Source: Ariolimax columbianus (lineage: Eukaryota > Mollusca > Gastropoda > Stylommatophora > Arionidae). Taken from it: DNA of 64,000 bases. Positions within the stretch are counted from its first letter, which is position 1; the number at the start of each line of letters is the position of its first letter. Below are positions 23,201 through 31,495 of this stretch, piece by piece. The notes beneath the pieces are model-generated. The model did not search any database. It was not told where the DNA came from and worked only from the letters and a program-made list of their open reading frames with translations. Where the stretch lies: positions 96,742,641 through 96,806,640 of the forward strand of contig JAVGWX010000007.1 in NCBI GenBank assembly GCA_036924085.1, in the 5' to 3' direction. The translations under genes and the position numbers were made by a program.

Positions 23201-24282
23201 AACATTCTAGAATATTAGTCGCTGTTTAGATTTTGCTTATTCTCTACAACTTGTTTTATTATATTACATTTTATTATTTTCAACAGCGGAAGAGAAAGAA
23301 CTATCTGTTTTCTAGAAATGATGACCCTGTTTGCCGCCGTTGCTACATCCACCATCTTCCGACAAAGAAAAAGTTCTACAACTACAATACCCCTCCGCCA
23401 CCACCTATAGCACATTTACTGCACGCAAAACAGAATCAAGGCACTACCGGAAACCATTCTCATGTCGAAAAGATCATATCAAAGTATGCTGCGGCAACAA
23501 CCCAGGGCGTAACAAGGAATGGTGTCATTGGCGGGAATGAACTAGATCTTGAGGATGCAGACGATTTGCAGCTGCACGATCAGACAAGAAAGAACGCAGA
23601 GATGTTTCTACCACCAGTTGAAACATTCAAGTTTTTAGAGAGAGAGAAATGGGGGCGGGAAAGAGATCTCAATCACACGCCTACACCTCGCTTATTGCCT
23701 AACGAAATCTGGAAACACGTTGTGAACAATGTTTCTAGTCAATGTTCTAGGGAACACCAAGGGACTTCTACAAGTTTAAGACGTCAACAGATTAATGATA
23801 TCTTCTTTCGAGGTAGGGTAGTGGAACGGAAAGCTGGAACCAGAAGCAGGAGACAGTCACTTGTTGAGAAATACAACGATAACAAGGAGTCATTCCCCTG
23901 TAAGATGTCAAAAAGCAACTCTCGGATCAACTTGTTCAGAAGGCCATCTATTGCAAATGAAGGCAAACCAGATGGAGATACAATGCCGGCTCAAAACTCC
24001 ACAAGACACCTTTATGAAAATCCCACTTTCATCAGCGCCTCCAGCAGGTCATCAACAGCCAAAATTGACACATATCCCAGATCTCTGTCGCGTACAAACA
24101 GCACCCTGGTGTTAAACAGCGGCAGTAACAACACGGACATGGAAGCAGAAAACGTGCGTGAAAATAGCAAAAGCGGACGAAAAGGAAGCATTCAAAGCGT
24201 TCGCCTGTCCATCATTAACAAAGACACAGTAAGGACAAATTCAGGGGCCATAGCTATGAACAATCGAACTTCAACTGATTAA
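14046..24282 (+). CDS. Three-exon host gene, unknown protein of 431 aa
   Basis: Coding exons 14046-14203, 18749-18890 and 23287-24282, joined by introns of 4545 and 4396 bp. Exon lengths are 158, 142 and 996 nt, so phases are 2 then 0 and the frame stays open through both joins. Donors are AG|GTCAAT (weak) and CAG|GTAATG (good); acceptors are TTATTCTGCAG|AC and TATTTTCAACAG|CG (both good). The start is ATG in CCAGATGG, with an in-frame stop upstream at 14025. Residues about 25-100 are charged and heptad-like, probably a coiled coil. Residues 101-104 are RKRK, followed by CRRC (116-119) and HH (122-123), a run of five prolines (136-140), and a basic, Ser/Thr/Asn-rich tail. The tail has three basic-x-Ser motifs (RRQS, RRPS and RKGS near 288, 318 and 398) resembling AGC-kinase sites. 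No signal peptide or membrane segment. I do not recognise the family; a cytoskeletal or nuclear scaffold role would be a guess. Confidence 0.75.
14226..16010. repeat. Minisatellite, 22-bp unit, inside intron 1
   Basis: About 80 copies of a 22-bp unit (AAACTATGAACTATC plus TACCATC), the largest array in the window. Variants CTTTCAAA, TATCATC, CTACAAA and ATGAGC recur in an ordered pattern. Several blocks of 5-9 units are repeated (around 15050-15240, 15240-15480 and 15480-15720), showing higher-order duplication of roughly 240 bp. Confidence 0.97.
16011..16446. other. Intron 1 spacer, no feature seen
   Basis: Unique-looking sequence between the 22-bp array and a LINE fragment. No ORF or splice-bounded exon that I can support. 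Confidence 0.5.
16447..17030 (-). pseudogene. RNase H end of a Jockey/I-like LINE, in intron 1
   Basis: A 151-codon open frame (16461-16916) plus upstream matching sequence. It begins in the last RNase H block (QWIPSHCGIPGNERADRLAK, with the conserved His and Asp). The linker follows, then LRTGHNRLRSHMYTKMKI, a Cys/His cluster CTCGQAPQTAEHILQNC, and a C-terminal helix-like end. The same layout appears at 57300-58140 and 54640-55165. The 5' part (endonuclease, RT) is missing. Antisense to the host gene. Confidence 0.85.
17031..17461. other. Intron 1 spacer, no feature seen
   Basis: AT-rich sequence without a supported ORF or repeat. Confidence 0.5.
17462..17800 (+). mobile_element. Dispersed repeat S5, copy in intron 1
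   Basis: Starts TTTGGAATGCCCACAATGAG. It shares the GTAGCTTTCCTCACATC, TGCTATGCTTGGCTTCATC and GATCACGTCGAGCC blocks with the 11535 copy. Confidence 0.8.
17801..18204. other. Intron 1 spacer, no feature seen
   Basis: AT-rich sequence; nothing recognised. Confidence 0.5.
18205..18345. repeat. Minisatellite, 42-bp unit
   Basis: Three to four copies of a 42-bp unit containing AAACATTTATGAATACCGAA and CAAGTATTGATCTAGATTG. It ends next to the CA-rich microsatellite. Confidence 0.92.
18385..18708. repeat. CA-rich microsatellite
   Basis: Imperfect (CA)n with CG and TG interruptions, ending about 40 bp before exon 2. Open frames rich in HT or CV are artefacts. This purine/pyrimidine-alternating tract lies just upstream of the exon 2 acceptor. 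Confidence 0.95.
18749..18890 (+). CDS. Exon 2 of the three-exon gene
   Basis: 142 nt. It completes codon 53 (AG|A) and encodes residues 54-100, starting QEAEKFLLIEKSRVRRELAR. Charged and probably coiled-coil. Canonical AG and GT borders on both sides. Confidence 0.75.
18891..19229. other. Intron 2 spacer, no feature seen
   Basis: AT-rich sequence after the exon 2 donor; nothing recognised. Confidence 0.45.
19230..19335 (-). mobile_element. 3' end fragment, same family as the 60.8-61.5 kb element
   Basis: The reverse complement contains GTCCCTGATGAAAGCGTATT followed by AGTTGTAACGAAGGTTTT. This matches the segment at 61438-61480 (GTCCCTGATGAAGGCCTATT, then GGTCGTAACTTAGGTTTT). The 61 kb copy follows a GIY-YIG-like coding end, so both may be 3' ends of a Penelope-like element. 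Confidence 0.45.
19389..20420. repeat. Minisatellite, 38-bp unit, in intron 2
   Basis: About 23 copies of GGGAACAGATAGTGAAAG plus AAATGCAATTTGATCTAT, with CC, TT or TTTT at the unit junction (38-39 bp). The array is bracketed by two copies of the same longer flank (GGTCGTAATTGAGAATAAAT at about 19395 and GGTCGTAGTTGAGGATAAAT at about 20319). The whole block is therefore a composite higher-order repeat. Confidence 0.95.
20421..20829. other. Intron 2 spacer with a short GGGCCGAGCT-type repeat
   Basis: CTCATTGGCCGAGCTCAAGA and CTCATGGGCCGAGCTAAAGA recur at about 20470-20540. TTTAGTCGACTTTTACGACAT near 20764 resembles a motif in the 2614-2968 insert. No gene. Confidence 0.4.
20830..21920 (+). 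pseudogene. RTE-like LINE C, decayed, in intron 2
   Basis: Reverse transcriptase remnant. In shifting frames it encodes CFIDYQKGFDRVKHEKLI, a GVRQGC-like block, LEYADDTVLVAKK (catalytic YADD), FGLGINIKKTNTMIIEKS, FLGHIITEDGSCEKEIRKK, and RVKGSRSRGRQRFNWLDNI near the end. Many frameshifts and stops. Same sense as the host gene. It resembles LINE A at the protein level but is a separate family. Confidence 0.85.
22085..22235. repeat. Short degenerate repeat, about 20-bp unit
   Basis: TTATTTCTGTACAGATACG and variants repeated five to six times (GTTATTTCTGTAATAGATGC). Confidence 0.75.
22366..23150 (-). pseudogene. CR1/L2-like LINE X, copy 1, in intron 2
   Basis: The reverse strand encodes RRGDIDMLERIQKRATRLI, LGFQNYSYKERLRKTGLQWL and RRIRGDLIQVYKIIKGKDKL, a conserved C-terminal RT segment of CR1/L2-like elements. 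The 3' terminus is a short (AAGTT)n tail (TTAACTTAACTTAACG on the + strand at about 22366), shared with copies at 26.9, 51.7 and 54.5 kb. 5'-truncated and frame-broken. Antisense to the host gene and ends about 135 bp before the exon 3 acceptor. Confidence 0.88.
23287..24282 (+). CDS. Exon 3 (last coding exon) of the three-exon gene
   Basis: 996 nt encoding residues 101-431 and the TAA stop. The open frame extends upstream to an ATG at 23233, but those 18 codons are the hydrophobic translation of the polypyrimidine tract and acceptor, so the true exon starts at 23287. The unbroken 331-codon frame with non-repetitive, mixed composition is the strongest coding signal in the window outside transposons. 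Confidence 0.8.
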   Translation, partial: RKRKNYLFSRNDDPVCRRCYIHHLPTKKKFYNYNTPPPPPIAHLLHAKQNQGTTGNHSHVEKIISKYAAATTQGVTRNGVIGGNELDLEDADDLQLHDQTRKNAEMFLPPVETFKFLEREKWGRERDLNHTPTPRLLPNEIWKHVVNNVSSQCSREHQGTSTSLRRQQINDIFFRGRVVERKAGTRSRRQSLVEKYNDNKESFPCKMSKSNSRINLFRRPSIANEGKPDGDTMPAQNSTRHLYENPTFISASSRSSTAKIDTYPRSLSRTNSTLVLNSGSNNTDMEAENVRENSKSGRKGSIQSVRLSIINKDTVRTNSGAIAMNNRTSTD

Positions 24283-24295
24283 AAACTCCAACTGA

Positions 24296-24645
24296 ACCTG
24301 ACAAGTTTGAGCTAGGTTGAACCTGACAAGTTTGAACTGGGTTGAACCTGACAAGTTTGAACTGGGTTGTGAACCTGACAAGTTTGAACTGGGTTGAACC
24401 TGACAGGTTTGGACTGGGTTGAACCTGACAAGTTTGAACTGGGTTGAGCCTGACACTTTTGAACTGGGTTGAACCTGACAAGTTTGAACTGGGTTGAACC
24501 TGACAAGTTTGAAATGGGTTGAACTTGACAAGTGAGAACTGGGTTGAACCTGACAAGTGAGAACTGGGTTGAACCTGACAGGTTTGAACTGGGTTGAACC
24601 TGACAAGTTTGAACTGGGTTGAACCTGACAAGTTTGAACTGGGTA
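24296..24645. repeat. Minisatellite, 25-bp unit, in the probable 3' UTR
   Basis: About 14 copies of GAACCTGACAAGTTTGAACT plus GGGTT, starting about 14 bp after the stop codon of the three-exon gene. It would be transcribed unless polyadenylation occurs at once, and I see no AATAAA between stop and array. Open frames across it are artefacts. Confidence 0.95.
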
Positions 24646-24708
24646 CCCCACAATGTTTCGTTATAGACACAATGAGCATCATAACACAATGCACAGCATA
24701 TATAGAGA

Positions 24709-24877
24709 ACTGCCGAAGATGGATGCAACGGACCAAGAGATGCAAATATCGCAGTCAAGCTGTAAACTAGCGGCACAACGAATTCCGTTCTCCGATCTAC
24801 ATCCTGCTACTTGCAAAGTATTGTTTAGGGCTTGGTAGCGACAGATTGAGAACGAACGCAGAAGAGAAAGAAGAAAA
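24709..24877 (+). mobile_element. SINE S1, 5'-truncated copy with TSD
   Basis: Matches the S1 3' half (AATATCGCAGTCAAGCTGTAA through GATTGAGAACGAACG). ATATAGAGA flanks it at 24700-24708 and 24878-24886. The truncation with intact TSD shows that the 5' loss happened at insertion. Confidence 0.8.
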
Positions 24878-25039
24878 ATATAGAGATCAAACATACGTTA
24901 TTCAACAATATATATTTTTTTTTAAAACATGTTAGTTGTGAATATTCAAATATATTCAGCAATGTACGAACACACCAGCATAAGTTCCAAATAAACGGAA
25001 AAAAATACAATATTTAATAATAAACGAATAAATCATACA

Positions 25040-25915
25040 ATGTTCAACAGCAGACAGACAAAATGTTCAACAATAGACACCTACAACATACAATGTTCAA
25101 CAATAAACACACACAATATACAAAATTATATCATAAACGGACAGACAATACATACAATGTTCTATCATAGACAGACAATACATACAATGTTCTATCATAG
25201 ACAAACAATACATACAATGTTCTATCATAGATGAACAGACAATACATACAATGTTCTACCATAGACAGACAATACATACAATGTTCTATCATAGACAGAC
25301 AATACATACAATTTTATATCATAGACAGACAATACATACAATGTTCTATCATAGACAGACAATACATACAATGTTCTATCATAGATGAACAGACAATACA
25401 TACAATGTTCTATCATAGACAGACAATACATACAATGTTCTATCATAGACAGACAATACATACAATGTTCTATCATAGACAGACAATACATACAATGTTC
25501 TATCATAGATGAACAGACAATACATACAATGTTCTACCATAGACAGACAATACATACAATGTTCTATCATAGACAGACAATACATACAATGTTCTAGCAT
25601 AGACAGACAATACATACAATGTTCTATCATAGATGAACAGACAATACATACAATGTTCTATCATAGAGAGACAATACATACAATGTTCTATCATAGACAG
25701 GCAATTCATACAATGTTCTATCATAGATGGACAGACAATACATACAATGTTCTACCATAGACAGACAATACATACAATGTTCTATCATAGACAGACAATA
25801 CATACAATGTTCTATCATAGATGAACAGACAATACATACAATGTTCTATCATAGACAGACAGACAATATATACAATGTTCTATCATAGACAGACAGACAA
25901 TACACACAATGTTCC
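25040..25915. repeat. Minisatellite, 30-bp unit with 124-bp higher-order period
   Basis: About 28 copies of ACAGACAATACATACAATGT plus TCTATCATAG. A longer 34-bp variant (ATAGATGAACAGACAAT) recurs at about 25228, 25384, 25508, 25632 and 25818, and a related ATGGACAGACAAT variant occurs at about 25728. Three 30-bp units plus one 34-bp unit give a 124-bp higher-order repeat in the centre. Open frames on both strands are artefacts. Confidence 0.96.
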
Positions 25916-25924
25916 ACAATTACT

Positions 25925-26118
25925 TAGTCACTCATCGTCTACCCTAGGTTGTACAGGTTTGTCAGAATGATCGCCAGGCCTTTCTGTACACTGTCCTCCC
26001 CTTGGTCTCGTTCACGGTCTCTTATAGACTGTCTCATGATGTCATCCCAGAGGACTTCGGGTCGACCTCTTTGTTTCCCATGACTGGCGTAGTATAGTCG
26101 GTCTTCTTTCATTCTGCA
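25925..26118 (-). pseudogene. LINE C-terminal fragment
   Basis: The reverse strand encodes CRMKEDRLYYASHGKQRGRP, then EVLWDDIMRQSIRDRERDQG, then EDSVQ, the xRMxxxR...GRPxxxWxDD pattern common at LINE C-termini. It abuts LINE X at 26120. Confidence 0.65.
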
Positions 26119-26119
26119 G

Positions 26120-26930
26120 ACATGAGATCAGATTTAGCTACTTTTCATAAATGGTATGTGAGCTGGCAGATGGAGTTTAATGTAGACAACTGTACAGTCA
26201 TTCACATGGGAAGATTAAATAGGAAACATAATTACATGATGAAAGTTAACAATATTAGGCAAATAGAAAAAAGAAAGGGAACTAGGATAATAGATCATAC
26301 AAGTAAGGTGCAAGAGCAAGTCCAGGTGGCTGTGCAAAGGCCAGTGTAATGATGGGTATGATTAAAAGAAACATTACACATCGAAGCAAAGAAGTGATAG
26401 TCTATACAAATTATTGGTGAGACCTATATTGGAGTACTGTATTCAAGTGGGGAGTCCTTATCATAGAGTGGATATAGACATGACAGAAATTATACAAAGA
26501 AGAGCTACGAAAATGATCGAAGGATTCCAGAATTATAGTTATGAGGAGAGACTTAGAAAAACTGGTCTGCAGTGTCTAGAAAATAAAATAATTCGAGGTG
26601 ACTTAATACACGTTTATAAATAAATCAATGGAAAGGATAAATTAGACTATACCAAGTTTTTCAAAGTTTAAGCGACTACAACAACTAGAGGCCATAGCTT
26701 CAAATTATTTAAAGGCAGGCCCAGATTGGATATTAGGAAACATTTTTCCAGTCAGAGAGTGGTGAATGCTTGGAATGCATTGCCACATAATGTGGTGGAG
26801 GCAAGGTCAGTTAATGCATTCAATAATAGATTGGATGATCACAGTCATCTTTAAAGTGGAATAAACTGGTTGTATACATACTCCGTAGAGTCTTATAAAC
26901 GAGTATAATGAAGTTAAGTTAAGTTATGAC
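26120..26930 (+). pseudogene. CR1/L2-like LINE X, copy 2
   Basis: Encodes DLATFHKWYVSWQMEFNVDN, CTVIHMGRLNRKHNY, VRPILEYCIQ, DMTEIIQRRATKMIEGFQNY, RLRKTGLQ, IIRGDLIHVYK, RKHFSSQRVVNAWNALP (with stops). The RT core is missing; only the segment after the YADD motif and the C-terminus remain. It ends in AAGTTAAGTTAAGTTAT at about 26912. Confidence 0.9.
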
Positions 26931-27360
26931 CAAACCGCCAAAGTTGTGATTGATTGACTCCCGGCTGCAAAGACTGGGCTTCGAAACCTCGTTGTAAATT
27001 ATTCACAGTGTACAGACAGCATGTACTAAAACGTTCACCATATTTGGGGATAAGCGTACAACAATAAATAATAGTAAACATGCATACAAATGTTGACTAT
27101 TCTAAGGATAACTGGTATATACTATCAAATATTTGTATTAAGTGCCATAACATATAAAGTGTATTTACTGTGAACCTGTATTATTGAAAGACCTTTTGAT
27201 CATTGATATTAAAACTCACTGTTTCAAATGTATGTGTTTATAGCTTTATCGGCATATTACGAGAAGTTAAATAGCACGCATAAATACATTCATTTGCTCC
27301 AATATATCGTCCAAATCTCCTATTTACTCACGTTGTCGTTGAATATATTAAGAGTTGCCT
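26931..27360. other. No recognisable feature
   Basis: AT-rich spacer with no supported gene. Confidence 0.45.
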
Positions 27361-27604
27361 GTACATATACTTATGTACATATATGTCAACGATTATACAT
27401 CTTTTGCGTATTCATACAATCATATATACACATATACGCAAACATATGTACAGATCTGCACATACTCAAATATACATAAAGAAGCATGCATTTACAAATA
27501 TACATACATGAACATATTCATACATACACAAACATATACAAACACAAATGCACAAACGCATGTTCCCAATAATACAGATACAAATATTCACGCACAGTCA
27601 TACG

Positions 27605-27635
<31 letters not shown>

Positions 27636-27762
27636 TCACGCACTCACGCACGAACGCACGCAGGCAGGCATGCATGCATGTATACATACATACATACATA
27701 CATACATACATACATACATACATACATACATACATACATACATACACAAATAACTGATGTTC
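27361..27762. repeat. Compound (CA)n / (TACA)n microsatellite
   Basis: Imperfect ACATA/CACA repeats becoming a pure (CATA)n run at about 27680-27745. The 132-codon frame across it is an artefact. Confidence 0.95.
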
Positions 27763-27932
27763 GTCTATTACACGTAATGAAGACCACTCGGTTTGTTAAG
27801 CCGTATAGACATTCTCTTCTCTTGCTTGTGTCCGCTGAAATGGGTGACTTACGCGGTGATTTGGATTAAAGTGAGGAAGTAAGTGCGCCTTTTGTCAACC
27901 TTACTCTCTGGTCCTGAGCTACCCTTGGCCAG

Positions 27933-28482
27933 TGACACGATTTTTTCAAGACGACTGGAAATAGCACAGGATGCAGATTTTTCCTCAGGGTTTACTACTG
28001 AAACCTTTTTCCTAAACAGGTATTCCGCAAGGCAGCGGAGGGAAGGGGGGGGGGGTGGGTGGGGGGGGGGGGGGAATGACATCTAACGTTGTGTCTCGTG
28101 CCTTTCCCATAACCGCTAGAGGTCGTAGCGTGTCAGTGAGTTAGACATCTCTCCCAGGCTGTGTTCAGGCAATTATAGTCGCGTCTAAATTTCACACACC
28201 AAAACCGACAGTGTTTGCAGCTGGGACGAAATGCATCAATCTCGTGAAGTTCAGCAGTTGGAACTAGACGGTGAAATACGACACATGTTTAATCGTAGTG
28301 CCAATTCATATAGCCAAGGTTCATTCCAGGAAAATCGAAAGGAAGAAATCACAAAAAACGAACGAATTAGCCAGTCCAAATGGAAAAAAAAAACAACACG
28401 TTTCCGTGAACACAAGTGTAAGTCGTCGATTGGTGTGGATTCCATGCAAATTCGTGATTTGACGGAATCCATAATGAACTAA
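27933..28482 (+). CDS. Candidate two-exon gene end, unknown
   Basis: A possible internal exon 27933-28019 (acceptor TTGGCCAG, donor AACAG|GTATTC, weak) followed after 201 bp by a terminal exon 28221-28482 (acceptor GTGTTTGCAG|CT). Phases fit: the first ends with two bases, the second starts with one. The joined peptide runs DTIFSRRLEIAQDADFSSGF, then TTETFFLNS, then WDEMHQSREVQQLELDGEIR, and on to SIMN before TAA. Composition is mixed and charged, unlike the surrounding repeats. No family recognised. The intron holds a long poly-G tract. It could be chance, since a one-in-three phase match is weak support and no upstream exons were found. Confidence 0.3.
28045..28076 (+). repeat. Poly-G tract, G-quadruplex candidate
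   Basis: Runs of about 10, 3 and 14 G with single T or TGGGT interruptions. Similar pure G or C runs occur at 55331-55355, 58797-58828 and 35972-35983. Assembly or sequencing slippage is possible at such runs. Confidence 0.85.
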
Positions 28483-28539
28483 AACAGCAGAGCAATGCAG
28501 TCCCGCAGCCGGTTACAGCGCCATTTTTACTACTGCTCA

Positions 28540-29535
28540 CACACACATACATACACAAACAAATTTTCACAATAATATTCGCAAAAATGCATACACAAAC
28601 GCACATTCACAAACACATGTGTATACACAATGATATATGCACAAACTTGCATTCACGCACATACATAAATAAATATACATACACAAACATTTTCACACAT
28701 ATTTACATATGCAAACATACATACACAACCAGACATACACAAACAGACATACACAAACAAACATACACAAACACATACACAAGCAGGCATACACGAGCAG
28801 ACATACAGAAGCAGACATACACAAACAAACATACACAAACAAACATACACAAACAGGCATACACACGCAGGCATACACAAGCAGACATACACAAGCAGAC
28901 ATACATAAGCAGACATACACAAACAGACATACACAAGCAGACATACATAAGCAGACATACACAAACAGACATACACAAGCAGGCATACATAAGCAGACAT
29001 ACACAAACAGACATACACAAACATACATACACAAGCAGACATACATAAGCAGACATACACAAACAGACATACATAAGCAGACATACATAAGCAGACATAC
29101 ACAAACAGACATACACAAGCAGGCATACCTAAGCAGACATACATAAGCAGACATTCATAAGCAGACATACACAAACAGACATACACAAGCAGGCATACAT
29201 AAGCAGACATACATAAGCAGGCATACATAAGCAGACATACACAAGCAGACATACACAAACAGATATACACAAGCAGACATACACAAGCAGACATACATAA
29301 GCAGGCATACACAAGCAGACAAACACAAGCAGACATACATAAGCAGACATACACAAACAGATATACACAAGCAGACATACACAAGCAGACATACATAAGC
29401 AGGCATACACAAGCAGACAAACACAAGCAGACATACATAAGCAGACATACACAAACAGATATACACAAGCAGACATACACAAGCAGACATACATAAGCAG
29501 ACATACACAAACAGACATACACAAGCATACATTCA
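28540..29535. repeat. Minisatellite, 14-bp unit (AGACATACATAAGC)
   Basis: From about 28720, some 58 copies of a 14-bp unit with CACAAGC, CATAAGC and CACAAAC variants, preceded by less regular ACACAAAC repeats. Because no unit variant contains a minus-strand stop, a 356-codon frame stays open there (CLCMSAYVC...). That frame is not a gene, except that its first codons belong to the LINE F fragment next door. Confidence 0.96.
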
Positions 29536-29589
29536 CAACCACTAGTAGCCCCTATCAGACATGATTGACTATTGGATGATAAGACCTTG

Positions 29590-29860
29590 AAGTGCTTAAC
29601 AAAACTCTCTCCTTCGCGTTTTTGTTGGTCCATCATGATAAATCTCCTCTTGGATCGGTCTGCGGCTGTTTCTTCCCAGGAAGTCAGACTCATGTCCAGG
29701 GCGTTCATATCACGCTTACACACATTATTGAACCTCAGCGGTGGTCGGCCGGATTATTCTCTTGCCATCCGCCAACTGTTCATAGAGAATATCTTTGGGA
29801 CTGCGAATATCTTCCAATCCATCGTAGCCTTCGATGTGAAACTATACATTCACAATAATG
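29590..29860 (-). pseudogene. LINE F C-terminal fragment, copy 1
   Basis: The reverse strand encodes DIRSPKDILYEQLADGKRII, then CKRDMNALDMSLTSWEETAA, then DRSKRR. This KDILYxEL...VCKRDxxAL...WE...DRxxWR order marks the C-terminus of the LINE B/F group. It matches 62158-62400 in the same orientation. Confidence 0.8.
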
Positions 29861-29879
29861 TATACACATACAACTTGTA

Positions 29880-30000
29880 CACACACATACATACATACAT
29901 ACGTACATATATACATGCATACATACATACATACATACATACATACATACATACATACATACATACATACAAACATACATACATACATACATACACAATA
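29880..30000. repeat. (CATA)n microsatellite
   Basis: Nearly pure ACATACAT run. It sits exactly between two LINE 3' regions (LINE F and LINE A). Confidence 0.95.
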
Positions 30001-30545
30001 ATATATCATCATGAAGCATGTCCTTTACAGAACGTCGCCCCCATCACAGTCTGAAAGAAACTCTTTCCCTTGCCAAAACGCCTGGATTCCTGGATATCTT
30101 CGTGTCATCGTCTTCTTGGTCTACTCCTGTCTCTTTTGCCTGACACAATAGCTTCCATCACCGTTCTCTCAAGACCGTTGTTTCTCTTGATGTGACCAAA
30201 GTATTTACATTTTCTGGCCAAAATGGTATTGATAAACCAGTTCTCCTCTATGCTCAACTCTTGCCGAATGTCTATATTTTCTTTTTCTCTGTCCAGTGTA
30301 TTCTGAGGATCTTTCTGTAACATTTTGACTCGAAGAATTCGATTCTTTGTCTGGAAGTTTTGGTAATCGTCCATCCTTCGAAGCCATAAGCTGCCACAGG
30401 AAAAACACATGTTCTCAAGACTTTTACTTTTGTCGTTTTGTTTGTGCCATAATGTCTCCAGGCTGTTCAGTCTCTGCATTGCCATGGCTATTCTTTTTCT
30501 AATTTTTTTCGAGCAGTCCCCATTTTTGTCAATCAGTAATATATA
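30001..30545 (-). pseudogene. RTE/BovB-like LINE A, copy 2 (3' end)
   Basis: Encodes DKNGDCSKKIRKRIAMAMQR, LNSLETLWHK, DIRQELSIEENWFINTILAR, KCKYFGHIKRNNGLERTVME, and GKRDRSRPRRR before the frame breaks. The 3' terminus (CATGCTTCATGATGATAT in LINE orientation, about 30000-30020) matches the other LINE A copies. Confidence 0.9.
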
Positions 30546-30839
30546 CACAAACACAGAAGTGAAGCGTAATCGGGTTAACCATAATGATCAAGGCTCTACC
30601 CAACTTCTTCGTTCGTGTTCTTGTAAACATGATATTTAACAGCAGCCTGTCCATCGAAGTGGGGATGGTCATTGTAAAACCCATAGTGGTGAGCCTAATG
30701 TGGAACTATTGCACTACAGAAGGACCGCAGAAAACTTTTCAGGTACATCTGGAAATGCAGGAAAAGCCACTGTAACCTGCTACCAAAGAAATGTCATCAA
30801 GGGTAAGGCAACTCGGTATGTAGACAACATTACACCACA
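30546..30839. other. No recognisable feature
   Basis: Spacer. A run ACTATTGCACTACAGAAGGA...TGCAGGAAAAGCCACTGTAACCTG (30707-30780) has no recognised match. Confidence 0.4.
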
Positions 30840-31204
30840 AACATACTTATGCAACCATACATGCACGAACATATACATACAAATATGCAAACATGCATAC
30901 ACGTACATATGTACCAAAGTATATGCATGCCCAAACGCAAATTCACAATGATATATACATATACAAGCATGCATATATACAAATACATATACAATCATAT
31001 ATTCGCAATATTACATACGCAATCATACATATACAAACAATCATATGCAAAGTTATACACACAAACATTCATATACAAACATATATGCACGAATATACAT
31101 ATGCAAACATATATACACAAACATTCATATACAAATATAAATACATAAACTTACATTTACAAACATCTAATCATAAACATACATACACAAACACACACAC
31201 ACAC

Positions 31205-31257
<53 letters not shown>

Positions 31258-31495
31258 AACAAACATATATAAACATACAAATACAAACATAATTTGCAAA
31301 CATGTACACGAACATGCTTGTAAAAACATACATACATAAACTTACATTTACAAACATACATACACAACCATACATACACAAACATACATATACAAACACA
31401 CATACACGAACACACATGCGCAAACACACATATACAAACAAGCATACACAAACACACGTACACGAACACACATACACAAACACACATACAGGAAC
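30840..31495. repeat. Compound ACATA/CACA microsatellite with central (TA)n
   Basis: Imperfect ACATACAAAC repeats with a pure TA block near 31205-31255. Open frames of 76-148 codons on both strands are artefacts. Confidence 0.95.

Noticed and set aside
23233..23286. Upstream ATG extension of exon 3
   Set aside because: These codons translate the polypyrimidine tract and acceptor of intron 2 (hydrophobic F/Y/L run). The splice phase from exon 2 fits a start at 23287.
28653..29723. 356-codon minus-strand ORF
   Set aside because: It is the translation of 14-bp tandem repeats joined to a LINE fragment. Composition (C/L/Y/V/M only) and array identity explain it.
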